This document shows positions 1 through 8,436 of a stretch of DNA of 64,000 bases, piece by piece. The position numbers and the translations under genes were made by a program. The stretch comes from Bacillus wiedmannii (GTDB taxonomy: Bacteria; Bacillota; Bacilli; Bacillales; Bacillaceae_G), in assembly GCF_001583695.1 (NCBI RefSeq), contig NZ_LOBC01000008.1, positions 62,001 to 126,000 of the forward strand. Reading direction: 5' to 3'. The notes beneath the pieces are model-generated. The model was not told where the DNA came from and did no database searches. It saw only the letters and a list, made by a program, of their open reading frames with translations. The first letter of the stretch is position 1; the number at the start of each line of letters is the position of its first letter.

Positions 1-64
1 TTGGAATCAACGTTTTAACGTTCGTTGCCTGACAATCATCGCACACACGAAATTCGTTTCCCAT
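1..64 (-). CDS. DUF1450-like small protein, N-terminal fragment cut by window edge
   Basis: Reading leftward from the ATG at 64-62, the frame stays open to the window edge and gives 21 residues beginning [12 protein letters not shown], with a CxxC pair. This start resembles small DUF1450 proteins of the B. cereus group, which are about 75 residues long and Cys-containing with no clear function. A GAGGAAG ribosome binding site lies about 8 bases upstream of the ATG, which supports a real start. Only the N-terminus is visible, so the family call is tentative. Confidence 0.5.
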   Translation of the reverse strand, partial: MGNEFRVCDDCQATNVKTLIP

Positions 65-350
65 TATATATAACACTTCCTCTATTTTAAACTTTTCACA
101 AGTACATTTAAAAATAAACACTAAATGGTATTTTACCGCTCTTTGAAGCTCGTTGCAAGTGTCCTTACAACGCTCTTTCTTCATATAATGTTACATATTT
201 ATATGCTCTCCTTCATAAGCTCTCATCATTCATAGCAAAATTTATACCTTTCATCGAAATCTACCATATTTTTAAAAGCTTTGTATAAAAGCTCATTTTT
301 TTGCCCATTATAAAAATAGGAAGTTCATAAAAAGAAAGGGAGTTGAATCT
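65..350. other. Intergenic region between DUF1450-like gene and rsfA
   Basis: AT-rich spacer between divergent genes. It holds the ribosome binding site of the leftward gene, a short imperfect hairpin around 150-180, and the sporulation-type promoter listed separately near 283-312. I see no open frame or RNA gene in it. Confidence 0.6.
283..312 (+). promoter_or_regulatory. Candidate sigma-G/sigma-F promoter of rsfA
   Basis: GTATA at 283-287 and CATTATA at 306-312 are separated by exactly 18 bases. This fits the forespore sigma-G consensus (GHATR, 18 bases, CATnHTA), which sigma-F partly shares. B. subtilis rsfA is known to be forespore-expressed. The site ends 38 bases before the rsfA start codon. 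This is a pattern match only, with no transcript evidence. Confidence 0.55.
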
Positions 351-1043
351 ATGAAAGTAAGACAAGATGCTTGGACGGATGAGGATGATTTATTACTTGC
401 TGAAACTGTACTTCGTCACGTTCGAGAAGGAAGTACTCAATTAAATGCATTTGAAGAAGTGGGTGATCAATTAAATCGTACATCGGCTGCCTGTGGTTTC
501 CGTTGGAATGCTGTTGTTCGCTATAGCTATGAACAAGCTCTTCAACTAGCAAAAAAACATCGTAAAGATAAAATGCGTGCTGCAAGCGGTGAACAAGCGA
601 AAAAACGTTTACTTTATACACCACCAGCTTCAGATTCGATAACTGACTATGAAGAATTCGTACAAGAGGAATCAATTGTGCAATATAAAGAAGCTATTCC
701 ATATCAAGAACCTACTGTTCCTGCTGCAAAAGGCTCTATGACAATGCAAGATGTTATTTATTTTTTACAAACGGTCGGATCTTCAAATATAAAAGTGACA
801 GCTCTTGAAAACGAGAATACGAGATTGAAGCAAGAAATTAAATCACAAATCCTTCGAAATGAAGAACTAGAAAAGAAACTAGAAAAATTAGAAAAACAAT
901 CTCATACTGTACAAGAAGATTACGAAACACTTATGAATATTATGAACCGTGCTCGTAAGCTGGCAGTCATGGATGACGAAGAACGTTCTCAAACATCTTT
1001 CCGAATGGATCGAAACGGTAATTTAGAAAAAATTGCAGAATAA
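351..1043 (+). CDS. rsfA: Prespore-specific transcriptional regulator RsfA
   Basis: A 230-residue protein. Residues 1-60 form a Myb/SANT-like DNA-binding segment (Trp-rich, with WTDEDD near residue 8 and the RWNAVVR helix near 52), as in RsfA of B. subtilis, which tunes sigma-F-dependent genes in the forespore. Residues about 155-190 are a charged coiled coil (repeated [10 protein letters not shown] pattern) likely used for dimerisation. The start is set by a GGGAG ribosome binding site about 9 bases upstream. A sigma-G-like promoter precedes it and a hairpin terminator follows at once, so it is a single-gene transcript. The rsfA-lipL-pta-hemQ neighbourhood matches B. subtilis ywfN-ywfL-pta-ywfI. 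The DNA targets cannot be read from sequence. Confidence 0.92.
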   Translation: MKVRQDAWTDEDDLLLAETVLRHVREGSTQLNAFEEVGDQLNRTSAACGFRWNAVVRYSYEQALQLAKKHRKDKMRAASGEQAKKRLLYTPPASDSITDYEEFVQEESIVQYKEAIPYQEPTVPAAKGSMTMQDVIYFLQTVGSSNIKVTALENENTRLKQEIKSQILRNEELEKKLEKLEKQSHTVQEDYETLMNIMNRARKLAVMDDEERSQTSFRMDRNGNLEKIAE

Positions 1044-1070
1044 AAAGGATGCATTGTATGCATCCTTTTT
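1042..1070 (+). terminator. Rho-independent terminator after rsfA
   Basis: Stem AAAAAGGATGCA / TGCATCCTTTTT with a 5-base loop, beginning at the rsfA stop codon and ending in a T run. Confidence 0.85.
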
Positions 1071-1171
1071 ATCATTTCACCTTTAAACTTTCCCTTTATA
1101 TATGAAAAAACCCGTTTCTACATTTTTTGCTATAATAGAGATTGTCATTTTAAAGATAAGGGGTTAGTTAT

Positions 1172-2017
1172 ATGAGCAATTCCCGTTCCATTTTATCTCA
1201 GCCAGAGTGGCGTATTGTAGATCAGTCTAGTTTGGGACCAACATTCCATGCATTGCAGTCATTCGCAATGGATGACACACTGTGCACAAGCATTGGAAAT
1301 GGTCAATCAGCTGCAACAATGCGTTCTTGGGTTCATCACAATACAATTGTTCTTGGCATTCAAGATTCACGCCTACCACACTTGGAAGAAGGTATTTCCT
1401 TTTTACAAGAAAACAACTTCAATGTTATCGTTCGTAATTCCGGTGGACTTGCAGTCGTACTTGATGAAGGTGTTTTAAACATATCACTTTTATTCCAAGA
1501 GACAGAAAAAGGTATCGATATTGATCTTGGATACGATACAATGTGGCATTTAATTAAGGAAATGTTAAACGATTACGATGTTACAATCGAGGCAAAAGAA
1601 ATTGTTGGCTCTTACTGTCCTGGTAGCTATGACTTAAGTATTCGCAATCAAAAATTTGCTGGCATTTCACAGCGACGTATTCGCGGCGGTGTCGCTGTCC
1701 AAATTTATCTTTGTGCTACAGGAAGTGGCTCTGAGCGTGCCGCACTCGTTCGTGATTTCTACAACTTAGCCATTCAAGGAGAAGAAACACGCTTTACGTA
1801 TCCTGAAATTGTACCGAGTACGATGGCTTCACTTTCAGAATTACTTGGCGAAACCATTACAGTACAAGATTTAATGATGCGCCTTTTAAAAACACTGCAG
1901 CAATTCGCTCCAAAGTTAACACCATCTCAATTAACAATAGATGAAATACCTTTATATGAGACGAATTTACAACGTATTATTGATCGTAACAATAAAGCAC
2001 TTGGCTTAGAAAAATAA
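1172..2017 (+). CDS. lipL: Octanoyl-[GcvH]:protein N-octanoyltransferase LipL
   Basis: A 281-residue cytosolic enzyme of the biotin/lipoate ligase fold, the same length as B. subtilis LipL (YwfL). LipL moves octanoyl groups from the glycine-cleavage H protein to the E2 subunits of pyruvate and other 2-oxoacid dehydrogenases (the lipoyl relay). The acyl-thioester cysteine is C149 in GSYCPGSYD (C150 in B. subtilis numbering). K161 in KFAGISQRR matches the family lysine, and the [10 protein letters not shown] strand follows. The ATP-binding features of true lipoate ligases are not evident, in keeping with amidotransferase chemistry. The ATG has a GGGG-containing binding site (aaggggttag) upstream. 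A strong terminator separates it from the convergent pta. Confidence 0.93.
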   Translation: MSNSRSILSQPEWRIVDQSSLGPTFHALQSFAMDDTLCTSIGNGQSAATMRSWVHHNTIVLGIQDSRLPHLEEGISFLQENNFNVIVRNSGGLAVVLDEGVLNISLLFQETEKGIDIDLGYDTMWHLIKEMLNDYDVTIEAKEIVGSYCPGSYDLSIRNQKFAGISQRRIRGGVAVQIYLCATGSGSERAALVRDFYNLAIQGEETRFTYPEIVPSTMASLSELLGETITVQDLMMRLLKTLQQFAPKLTPSQLTIDEIPLYETNLQRIIDRNNKALGLEK

Positions 2018-2049
2018 AGACCGTCGCTATAATAGCGACGGTCTTTATT
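2013..2049. terminator. Bidirectional terminator between lipL and pta
   Basis: An 18-base-pair perfect stem (AAAGACCGTCGCTAT and its complement) with a one-base centre, A run on the left and T run on the right. It can end both lipL (+) and pta (-). Confidence 0.9.
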
Positions 2050-2065
2050 TCGATTCATTATAGAA

Positions 2066-3037
2066 TTAAAGTGCTTGAGCTGCTGTAATTAAAGCTAACT
2101 TGTACACTTCTTCTTCGTTACATCCGCGAGATAAATCATTTACAGGCATATTTAAACCTTGTAAGATTGGTCCTACTGCTTCGAAGTTACCTAAACGTTG
2201 AGCGATTTTGTAGCCAATATTACCAGCTTCTAAGCTTGGGAATACGAATACGTTAGCATCACCTTTAATTGTAGAACCTGGAGCTTTTTTCTCGGCTACA
2301 GATGGTACGAATGCAGCATCGAATTGGAATTCTCCGTCTAAAGTTAATTCCGGAGCCATTTCTTTTGCAATACGAGTTGCTTCTACAACTTTTTCTGTTT
2401 CTGGAGATTTCGCAGAACCTTTTGTAGAGAAGCTTAACATAGCAACGCGTGGATCAATACCGAATAGTTCAGCAGTTTTCGCACTCTCGATACCAATTTC
2501 AGCTAAATCTTGGCTGTTTGGTGCAATGTTAATTGCACAATCAGCGAATACATATTTCTCTTCTTCACGTACCATGATGAATACGCCAGAAGTTTTTGTA
2601 ACGCCTGGTTTTGTTTTAATGATTTGAAGTGCTGGACGAACTGTATCAGCTGTAGAGTGAGCTGCACCACTTACTAAACCGTGTGCTTTGCCCATGTATA
2701 CAAGCATTGTACCGAAGTAGTTTTCGTCTTTAAGGATTTTGCGAGCGTCTTCTTCAGTTGCTTTACCTTTACGGCGTTCAATGAAAGATGCTACCATTGC
2801 ATCCATTTCTTCGTATGTAGCTGGGTCATAAATATCAACGCCTGCTAATGTTAAATTCATGCTAGCAGCTTTTGCGCTAATTTCTTCTTTATTACCAACT
2901 AAGATTGGTTGTACTAACTCTTCTTTTGCTAAACGCTCTGCAGCGCCTAAAATTCTTTCATCAGTTCCTTCAGGAAGTACGATAGAAATGCCTTTTCCTT
3001 GAACTTTTTCTTTTACTGTTGTAAATAAGTTGCTCAC
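2066..3037 (-). CDS. pta: Phosphate acetyltransferase (phosphotransacetylase)
   Basis: A 323-residue enzyme, the usual length of the short Bacillus Pta (about 323). It interconverts acetyl-CoA and acetyl phosphate and, with acetate kinase, makes up the overflow acetate pathway in the cytosol. Family features include the N-terminal ILPEGTDER-type strand (VLPEGTDERIL near residue 20), the GLVSGAAHST segment near residues 115-125, and the C-terminal NDLSRGCNEEEVYKLA segment. Its ATG has a GGAGGG-type binding site. The 5-prime region contains a Fur-like palindrome (3134-3155), listed separately. It is transcribed toward and terminated by the shared lipL/pta hairpin. Confidence 0.97.
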   Translation of the reverse strand: MSNLFTTVKEKVQGKGISIVLPEGTDERILGAAERLAKEELVQPILVGNKEEISAKAASMNLTLAGVDIYDPATYEEMDAMVASFIERRKGKATEEDARKILKDENYFGTMLVYMGKAHGLVSGAAHSTADTVRPALQIIKTKPGVTKTSGVFIMVREEEKYVFADCAINIAPNSQDLAEIGIESAKTAELFGIDPRVAMLSFSTKGSAKSPETEKVVEATRIAKEMAPELTLDGEFQFDAAFVPSVAEKKAPGSTIKGDANVFVFPSLEAGNIGYKIAQRLGNFEAVGPILQGLNMPVNDLSRGCNEEEVYKLALITAAQAL

Positions 3038-3133
3038 GAATAAACCCTCCTACTTATGTTAAAAAAACTCTATCTTTAAGAATACTGCTTTTCCTCTATA
3101 TTTTAAACTTATAGCTCCCAAAAAATAGATAAA

Positions 3134-3155
3134 ATGAAAATGATTATATTTTCAT
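3134..3155. promoter_or_regulatory. Palindromic, Fur-like candidate operator between pta and hemQ
   Basis: A perfect 8-base inverted repeat ATGAAAAT / ATTTTCAT around a 6-base AT centre. It lies in the divergent pta-hemQ intergenic region, about 160 bases from hemQ and 100 from pta. The core resembles the 7-1-7 Fur motif TGATAATNATTATCA at 12 of 15 positions. It could also be an unrelated AT palindrome. Confidence 0.35.
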
Positions 3156-3317
3156 AAAATTCAGCCTAGAAATAACGCCCCTTTAAGCCTTATCCTCTCC
3201 TATTTTCAAATAAACTTAAATGTGACAATTTTATGCACCAAAGCTTTATATAGATGATTTTAAAACTATATATGCTATAGTTAACGTGTAAAACTATCAT
3301 TAACTGAGGTGAATAGA

Positions 3318-4061
3318 ATGAGTGAAGCAACAACAACGTTAGATGGCTGGTATTGTTTACATGATTTACGTTCTATTGATTGGGCTGCATGGAAAACATT
3401 ATCTAGCGACGAACGCGGACAAGCTGTGTCTGAATTTTTAAATGTCGTTGAAAAATGGAACGAAGTAGCTAGTGCGAAAAAAGGCAGTCATGCAATGTAT
3501 ACAGTTGTTGGCCAAAAAGCTGATATTATGCTTATGATTTTACGTCCAACAATGGAAGAGTTAAATGAAATTGAGACAGAATTGAATAAAACAACATTAG
3601 CTGAATATATGGTTCCTGCATACTCTTACGTATCTGTTGTTGAACTAAGCAACTACCTTCCAGCTGATGAAGATCCATATCAAAACCCACAAATCTTAGC
3701 TCGCTTATATCCAGAACTACCAAAAGCAAATCACATTTGCTTCTACCCAATGGACAAGCGTCGCCAAGGTGATGACAACTGGTACATGCTTCCTATGGAA
3801 GAACGTAAGAAAATGATGTACAGTCATAGTAAAATTGGTCGCCAGTACGCAGGTAAGGTACGCCAAGTTATTTCAGGGTCAGTTGGATTCGACGATTTTG
3901 AGTGGGGCGTAACATTATTCGCTGACGATGTTCTTCAATTTAAAAAACTTATATATGAAATGCGCTTCGATGAAGTAAGTGCTCGTTATGGTGAATTCGG
4001 AACATTTTTCGTTGGAAACATTTTACCAGACGAAAAGGTAGAGAAATTTTTACACATATAA
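3318..4061 (+). CDS. hemQ: Coproheme decarboxylase (HemQ/ChdC)
   Basis: A 247-residue member of the chlorite-dismutase-like family. It performs the last step of the coproporphyrin-dependent haem pathway of Firmicutes, oxidatively decarboxylating coproheme to haem b. Diagnostic residues are Y143 in the CFYPMDKRR motif (the tyrosine that forms the radical) and H170 in SHSKIGRQY (proximal haem ligand), followed by the [18 protein letters not shown] block. I place the start at ATG 3318 because GAGGTG at 3306-3311 lies 6 bases upstream. The in-frame GTG at 3309 is part of that ribosome binding site. It is monocistronic with its own terminator. Older annotations call it chlorite dismutase or YwfI. 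Confidence 0.95.
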   Translation: MSEATTTLDGWYCLHDLRSIDWAAWKTLSSDERGQAVSEFLNVVEKWNEVASAKKGSHAMYTVVGQKADIMLMILRPTMEELNEIETELNKTTLAEYMVPAYSYVSVVELSNYLPADEDPYQNPQILARLYPELPKANHICFYPMDKRRQGDDNWYMLPMEERKKMMYSHSKIGRQYAGKVRQVISGSVGFDDFEWGVTLFADDVLQFKKLIYEMRFDEVSARYGEFGTFFVGNILPDEKVEKFLHI

Positions 4062-4067
4062 ATCGTG

Positions 4068-4097
4068 AAAAAGGAACGAATTTCGTTCCTTTTTTTA
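4068..4097 (+). terminator. Terminator after hemQ
   Basis: Stem AAAAAGGAACGAA / TTCGTTCCTTTTT, a tight loop, and a run of seven T, 7 bases after the hemQ stop. Confidence 0.88.
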
Positions 4098-4263
4098 TTA
4101 CCCTCTATATTTCTCCTCAAAATACTTCTTTTCTCTGCAAATTTGAACAAAAATGGACAAATTCTTTTCAATTTCCTTACAAAATTGTAACCTTTCTATA
4201 TCCAAATTTATGCTAAAATGGTACGAGCTACATGCTAATAACGATGCGAAGGTGATAATCTAT

Positions 4264-5535
4264 ATGAAGAAAATCTTGTCTATTTTACTAGCGCTTTTAT
4301 TGTCAATTTCTTCCTTAGGAGTAACAACATCCCATGCGGAAGAAAAAATACACATTGAGGCGGCAGCTGCACTTTTATTTGATGCAGATACAGGAAAAAT
4401 ACTGCATGAACAAAATCCAGATGAATTACTAGCTATTGCTAGTATGTCAAAATTAATTGTTGTTTATGCCGTATTAGAAGCAATTAAAGAAGGAAAAATT
4501 ACTTGGGATACAAAGGTAAACATTTCTGATTATGCTTATGAAGTTTCACGTAATAATGAATTCTCTAACGTTCCGTTTGAAAAGGGACGTCAATATACTG
4601 TAAGAGAATTATATCATTCTATCGTTATCTTCTCTGCAAACGGATCTAGTATTGCCTTAGCAGAACTTCTTGCAGGAAGTGAGAAGAACTTCTTGAATCT
4701 TGCAAATGAACATGCAAAAAAACTAGGGTTAAAGAAATATAAATTTGTAAACGCTACTGGGTTAAATAACGCTGACTTAAAAGGAAAACACCCTGAGGGA
4801 ACGGATCCGAATGGAGAAAATTCCATGTCAGCTCGCGATATGGGTATGCTTTCAAAAACAATGATTACAAAGTATCCAGAAATGCTAGAGGATACAAAAC
4901 AAAGATTTAGAAATTTCCCAGATAATCATCCGAAACCAATTCGTATGGAAAACTGGAACTGGATGTTACCAGGTGCTGCTTTCTCTTATGAAGGAACAGA
5001 TGGTTTAAAAACTGGTAGTTCTGATACCGCTGGATATGGATTCACTATTACTGCTAAACGTGGTGATGTACGTCTTATTTCAGTTATTATTAAAACAAAA
5101 TCAATGGACGAGCGCTTCACAGAATCTCGTGAATTAATCGAATACGGGTTTAATAACTTCGAAAAACAAAAGCTAAAAGTTGATAAAAATAATACAATCT
5201 CTGTAGTAAAAGGTAAAGAAGATCAAGTAACTGTTGTACCGGAAAAAGAAATAACAGTAATCGCGAAAAAAGGTAGCAAAGATCCTTATAAAATTGAGAC
5301 TGAAGTAGATAAATCTCTTGCTGAAGATGGACATTTAGTTGCTCCTATTAAGAAAGATGCCAAAGTAGGCTCAATTACTTTAGAATCAACTGATAAATAT
5401 GGTTTCTTAGACGGTAGTAAAAGGATGAAAGTTACTGCAAAAACGACAGAAGAAGTTGAAAAGGCAAATTGGTTCGTATTAACAATGCGCTCTATCGGAG
5501 ATTTCTTCTCAAACTTATGGTCTAAAGTATTTTAA
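4264..5535 (+). CDS. D-alanyl-D-alanine carboxypeptidase (PBP5/DacA type)
   Basis: A 423-residue exported penicillin-binding protein that trims the terminal D-Ala from peptidoglycan stem peptides. A signal peptide covers residues 1-25 (MKKILSILLALLL..., cleavage after SHA). The serine peptidase motifs are S60-M-S-K63, S124-A-N126 and K249-T-G251. Residues about 325-400 form the beta-rich PBP5 C-terminal domain, and the last 20 residues (WFVLTMRSIGDFF...) look like an amphipathic membrane anchor. The start at 4264 has AAGGTG upstream; the longer frame from 4153 lacks a binding site and would bury the signal peptide. It is one of several DacA-like paralogues expected in this group, so I give no symbol. 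The proximity to cwlJ-gerQ may hint at a spore cortex role, which is inference. Confidence 0.93.
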   Translation: MKKILSILLALLLSISSLGVTTSHAEEKIHIEAAAALLFDADTGKILHEQNPDELLAIASMSKLIVVYAVLEAIKEGKITWDTKVNISDYAYEVSRNNEFSNVPFEKGRQYTVRELYHSIVIFSANGSSIALAELLAGSEKNFLNLANEHAKKLGLKKYKFVNATGLNNADLKGKHPEGTDPNGENSMSARDMGMLSKTMITKYPEMLEDTKQRFRNFPDNHPKPIRMENWNWMLPGAAFSYEGTDGLKTGSSDTAGYGFTITAKRGDVRLISVIIKTKSMDERFTESRELIEYGFNNFEKQKLKVDKNNTISVVKGKEDQVTVVPEKEITVIAKKGSKDPYKIETEVDKSLAEDGHLVAPIKKDAKVGSITLESTDKYGFLDGSKRMKVTAKTTEEVEKANWFVLTMRSIGDFFSNLWSKVF

Positions 5536-5541
5536 TGATGG

Positions 5542-5567
5542 AAAGCTAGCTCACGCTAGCTTTTTTT
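5542..5567 (+). terminator. Terminator after the DD-carboxypeptidase gene
   Basis: Stem AAAGCTAGC / GCTAGCTTT with a 4-base loop, followed by seven T. Confidence 0.87.
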
Positions 5568-5602
5568 ATTTTCCTCTCTCCATGTAAAACTTCGTTTGGT
5601 TG

Positions 5603-5631
5603 TCATATCTGAGTCCTTTTTCTCATACGTA
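5603..5631 (+). promoter_or_regulatory. Candidate sigma-E promoter of cwlJ-gerQ
   Basis: TCATATC at 5603-5609, a 14-base spacer, and CATACGTA at 5624-5631. This closely follows the mother-cell sigma-E consensus (KMATATT, N14-15, CATACAHT). Mother-cell expression fits CwlJ and GerQ, which are made outside the forespore and assembled in the coat. Confidence 0.65.
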
Positions 5632-5710
5632 TGAACTAGTAATCGTTACACACTTCATCTAGAAATAAACCTCTTTCCACAAGGTATTCCAAAAAGAGAG
5701 GTGACACATA

Positions 5711-6133
5711 ATGGGTGTTATTGCTTATAACGAAGAAGATGTAAAGTTATTAGCTAGACTGATGCGTGCTGAAGCTGAAGGAGAAGGACAACAAGGAATG
5801 TTAATGGTCGGAAACGTAGGGGTAAATCGTGTCCGCGGAAATTGTTTAGATTTTAAAAAAATACGTAATTTACGTCAAATGGTTTATCAAAATCCTGGCG
5901 GTTTTGAGGCAACGCAAAAAGGGTATTTTTATCAGCGTGCAAGAGAACAAGATATCGCATTAGCAAGGCGAACGATTCAAGGACAACGTTTTTGGCCTGC
6001 AAATTTCGCCTTATGGTTTTTTAGACCTGAAGGTCCTTGCCCACCAACTTGGTATGACCAACAAAACTCTGGACGTTTTAAAAAGCACTGCTTCTTCCAA
6101 CCATCTGCCGGGGATTGCCCTAGCGTATATTAA
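5711..6133 (+). CDS. cwlJ: Spore cortex-lytic enzyme CwlJ
   Basis: A 140-residue coat-located cell wall hydrolase (family with SleB C-terminal domain; B. subtilis CwlJ is 142). It degrades cortex during germination and is triggered by Ca-dipicolinate. The catalytic domain fills the protein: LLARLMRAEAEGEG near residue 14 holds the essential glutamate, then GNVGVNRVRG, and the C-terminal segment FRPEGPCPPTWYDQQNSGRFKKHCFF. There is no signal peptide, as expected for a protein made in the mother cell. The start follows AGAGGTGA. gerQ begins 27 bases downstream in the same direction; GerQ is required for CwlJ localisation, so the pair is a functional operon. Confidence 0.95.
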   Translation: MGVIAYNEEDVKLLARLMRAEAEGEGQQGMLMVGNVGVNRVRGNCLDFKKIRNLRQMVYQNPGGFEATQKGYFYQRAREQDIALARRTIQGQRFWPANFALWFFRPEGPCPPTWYDQQNSGRFKKHCFFQPSAGDCPSVY

Positions 6134-6160
6134 GGAATGAAAACGAGGAGGGATTTTTGA

Positions 6161-6589
6161 ATGGCACAGCAACAAAACCCGTATTATGGAACAGGTTTTT
6201 ATCAACCATCTGGAACTTATGCACAACAGCAACAAATGACCCCACAGCAACAGCAACAACAGCAAGCGATGCAACAACAAGCTGCGCAAGCTCAATATGC
6301 CGTTTCTCAAGGCATGTTACCATTAGAACAGTCGTATATTGAAAATATTCTTCGCTTGAACAAAGGCAAGCAAGCCACCGTAGTAATGACTTATGAGCGT
6401 GGTAGTTCACTCGGTACACAATCTTATACAGGTATTATTGAGGCAGCTGGACGTGATCACATCGTTATTAGTGAACCGCAATCGGGGAAACGTTTTTTAC
6501 TACTAATGATTTACTTAGATTATGTAGAATTCCCAGAAGAAATTATGTATTTACCTAGTCAACAAGCAACTTATGCTCCAAGACCATAA
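6161..6589 (+). CDS. gerQ: Spore coat protein GerQ
   Basis: A 142-residue coat protein needed to place CwlJ in the spore. Residues about 18-45 are dominated by glutamine (runs of up to seven Q), and the well conserved C-terminal half carries GKQATVVMTYERG and GRDHIVISEPQSGKR. GerQ is cross-linked by the coat transglutaminase in B. subtilis, and the Q-rich N-terminus with lysines in the C-terminal domain provides donor and acceptor residues. The binding site GAGGAGGG precedes the ATG. It is co-transcribed with cwlJ and closed by a terminator shared with the convergent ywdK homologue, the same neighbour as in B. subtilis (ywdL-ywdK). Confidence 0.95.
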   Translation: MAQQQNPYYGTGFYQPSGTYAQQQQMTPQQQQQQQAMQQQAAQAQYAVSQGMLPLEQSYIENILRLNKGKQATVVMTYERGSSLGTQSYTGIIEAAGRDHIVISEPQSGKRFLLLMIYLDYVEFPEEIMYLPSQQATYAPRP

Positions 6590-6622
6590 AAAAAGCTGGC
6601 ATATGCCAGCTTTTGTTTTTTT
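6588..6622. terminator. Terminator between gerQ and the DUF423 gene
   Basis: Stem AAAAGCTGGCA / TGCCAGCTTTT with a 2-base centre, A run before and T run after, so it can act in both directions. Confidence 0.87.
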
Positions 6623-6989
6623 ATAAGCCTTTTACAACTGCAGTTCCGACTAAGATCCATGCCACGATAAACGCTACACCACCAAGAGGTGTAATTGGGC
6701 CAAAGAACTTAATACCTGTCGTACTTAATGCATACAAACTACCTGAAAACATAATAATCCCAGCTACCATAAGCCAGCCAGCAGTAGTTAAAAGTGATGA
6801 TTGAATTTTATCCATTAATAAAGCAACTACGAATAGTCCACCTGCATGAAACATTTGATATGTAACGCCTGTTTTCCAAACTTCTAACATTTTTGCAGAA
6901 ACTTTATTTTCTAAACCGTGTGCTCCAAAAGCCCCTAGCGCAACAGATAGCCCTGCCGCAATACAACCTAGTAAAAAGAAAATTTTCAT
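6621..6989 (-). CDS. ywdK: DUF423 membrane protein (YwdK homologue)
   Basis: A 122-residue protein with four predicted hydrophobic helices. It starts with the family signature GCIAAGLSVALGAFGAHGLE (residues 8-27) and ends in a GGVAFIVAWILVG helix. DUF423 proteins are inner membrane proteins of unknown activity. Its position next to gerQ matches B. subtilis ywdK beside ywdL. A GGGGAATTAAG leader gives the ribosome binding site. Confidence 0.87.
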   Translation of the reverse strand: MKIFFLLGCIAAGLSVALGAFGAHGLENKVSAKMLEVWKTGVTYQMFHAGGLFVVALLMDKIQSSLLTTAGWLMVAGIIMFSGSLYALSTTGIKFFGPITPLGGVAFIVAWILVGTAVVKGL

Positions 6990-7054
6990 CTTAATTCCCC
7001 TTTTTTTACCTTTATCATAAGCAATTTTTTCATATAAGCCAAACGATTTATCTT

Positions 7055-7342
7055 CTAAAAATCAAATAAAGAATTACCGTTTGCGCCTTCTTCTTTTATA
7101 TACACAGGTTCTCCCGAAACCGGCATAACTGGTTGAACTGTCGTCATAGGCTGAGATCCAATTACTTGTGATGGAATCTCAGGTTCTCTATACATAGAAG
7201 GCTCAGCTTGTTCATCTAATAATAAATCACATAACGCTCGCACAACTAATAAATGCGCTTTTGATTGTTGCCCTTCACTGCTTTTTGCCTTTGCAATTTC
7301 ATTCGCCATTTTATTTAAAATCTTATCGCTCGATATTTGCAT
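7055..7342 (-). CDS. ywdI: YwdI-like cytosolic protein (DUF5327)
   Basis: A 95-residue soluble protein. The N-terminal 45 residues are helical (MQISSDKILNKMANEIAKAK, then AHLLVVRALCDLLL), and the rest is Pro/Val/Glu-rich and probably disordered, ending NGNSLFDF. Length, N-terminus and location within a ywd-type block agree with B. subtilis YwdI, whose function is unknown. A GAGGTGAC binding site precedes the ATG. The gene starts only 6 bases after the stop of the upstream channel gene, so the two are probably co-transcribed. Confidence 0.75.
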   Translation of the reverse strand: MQISSDKILNKMANEIAKAKSSEGQQSKAHLLVVRALCDLLLDEQAEPSMYREPEIPSQVIGSQPMTTVQPVMPVSGEPVYIKEEGANGNSLFDF

Positions 7343-7348
7343 TCCTTG

Positions 7349-8353
7349 TCACCTCTTACTTTGTAGTTCTTTCTCAAATTGTCCTAGCTTCTCTACTGAA
7401 CCAAACACTATTATCATATCATGTTCTTGTAGTTTTTCCTGCCCCGTTGGATTATGTATAACATCCCCATTTCTCAAAATCGCTAAAATTGTTACATCAA
7501 ATTGATTTCTCACATCACTCTCTAGTAACGATTTACTAGCTAAAATAGAACCCTTGCCGACTGCAATTTCTTCAATTACAAATGACTGTTCCATGCCATA
7601 TAGTACTGTATCAATATAATGAACTGTTAGCGGATTCGCAATACCTTTTGCAATATGAATTCCTGCCATGCTAGATGGATTAATCACCTTATTTGCCCCA
7701 GCACGCTTTAATTTGTCTTCGGTTTCTGGTTTTTCCGCCCTTGCCACAATTTTAATTGCATCGTTTAGCCCTCTTGCCGTTAATGTAATAAATACATTTT
7801 CAGCATCATTTGCTACGATAGCAACTAAACCAGCTGCCTTTGAAATTCCAGCATGATGTAACACTTGGTCTTCCGTTGCATCTCCGTGTACAAATAAAAG
7901 CTTTTCCTGTTCCAATATACTCTCATCTTTATCAACAACGACAAATGGGATTTTCTTTTCTTGCAATTCATGTACAACTTGAAGCCCCACTCTACCGCAA
8001 CCACATACGATAATATGATTTTGTAACTGTGCTATTTGTTTATCCATCTTCTTCCTCCGTACTGCATGAAATAAATTCCCTTCAATAATCATAGCTGCCA
8101 CTACACCAATTGCATACGTAACAATACCGACACCAACAGGTATAATAAGGAGTGCAAATACTTTCCCCGCTTGCGTTACAGGAACGGCATCTCCGTATCC
8201 AACAGTCAATACAGTAATCATCGTCATCCAAAATGCTTGAAACAAACTAATCTCTTCAATCATCATAAATCCTAGCGTTCCTAGAATTACAACAAAAGTC
8301 ATACATATAACTGCTATCCATAATTGCTTCCGTGCATTCATATTGCGCTTCAA
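7349..8353 (-). CDS. Two-helix potassium channel with RCK (TrkA-N/TrkA-C) domains
   Basis: A 334-residue protein with two membrane helices (residues about 10-30 and 65-90). They flank a pore loop with the K+ selectivity filter TVGYGD near residues 50-55. A cytosolic TrkA-N Rossmann domain follows (IIVCGCGRVGLQVVHEL near 113, acidic DKDE near 141) and then a TrkA-C domain. This is the MthK/YugO architecture: a ligand-gated K+ channel. The start is uncertain. TTG at 8353 sits just behind AGAGAAAAGAG, whereas the ATG at 8341 would remove four residues and has a weaker, more distant site. It probably shares a transcript with the ywdI homologue downstream. Confidence 0.9.
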   Translation of the reverse strand: MKRNMNARKQLWIAVICMTFVVILGTLGFMMIEEISLFQAFWMTMITVLTVGYGDAVPVTQAGKVFALLIIPVGVGIVTYAIGVVAAMIIEGNLFHAVRRKKMDKQIAQLQNHIIVCGCGRVGLQVVHELQEKKIPFVVVDKDESILEQEKLLFVHGDATEDQVLHHAGISKAAGLVAIVANDAENVFITLTARGLNDAIKIVARAEKPETEDKLKRAGANKVINPSSMAGIHIAKGIANPLTVHYIDTVLYGMEQSFVIEEIAVGKGSILASKSLLESDVRNQFDVTILAILRNGDVIHNPTGQEKLQEHDMIIVFGSVEKLGQFEKELQSKR

Positions 8354-8436
8354 CTCTTTTCTCTATCTACAATCTTTGCCAGTGGAAATGAAATACATAT
8401 ATACTAGATACGGAATCTATGAAAGAGGTTGATATA

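Noticed and set aside
4153-4263. N-terminal extension of the DD-carboxypeptidase frame
   Set aside because: It lacks a ribosome binding site and would place 37 residues ahead of a clear signal peptide; ATG 4264 has AAGGTG at proper spacing.
6200-6300. CAA/CAG repeat tract as a separate repeat element
   Set aside because: It is the in-frame glutamine-rich segment of GerQ, a known property of that protein.
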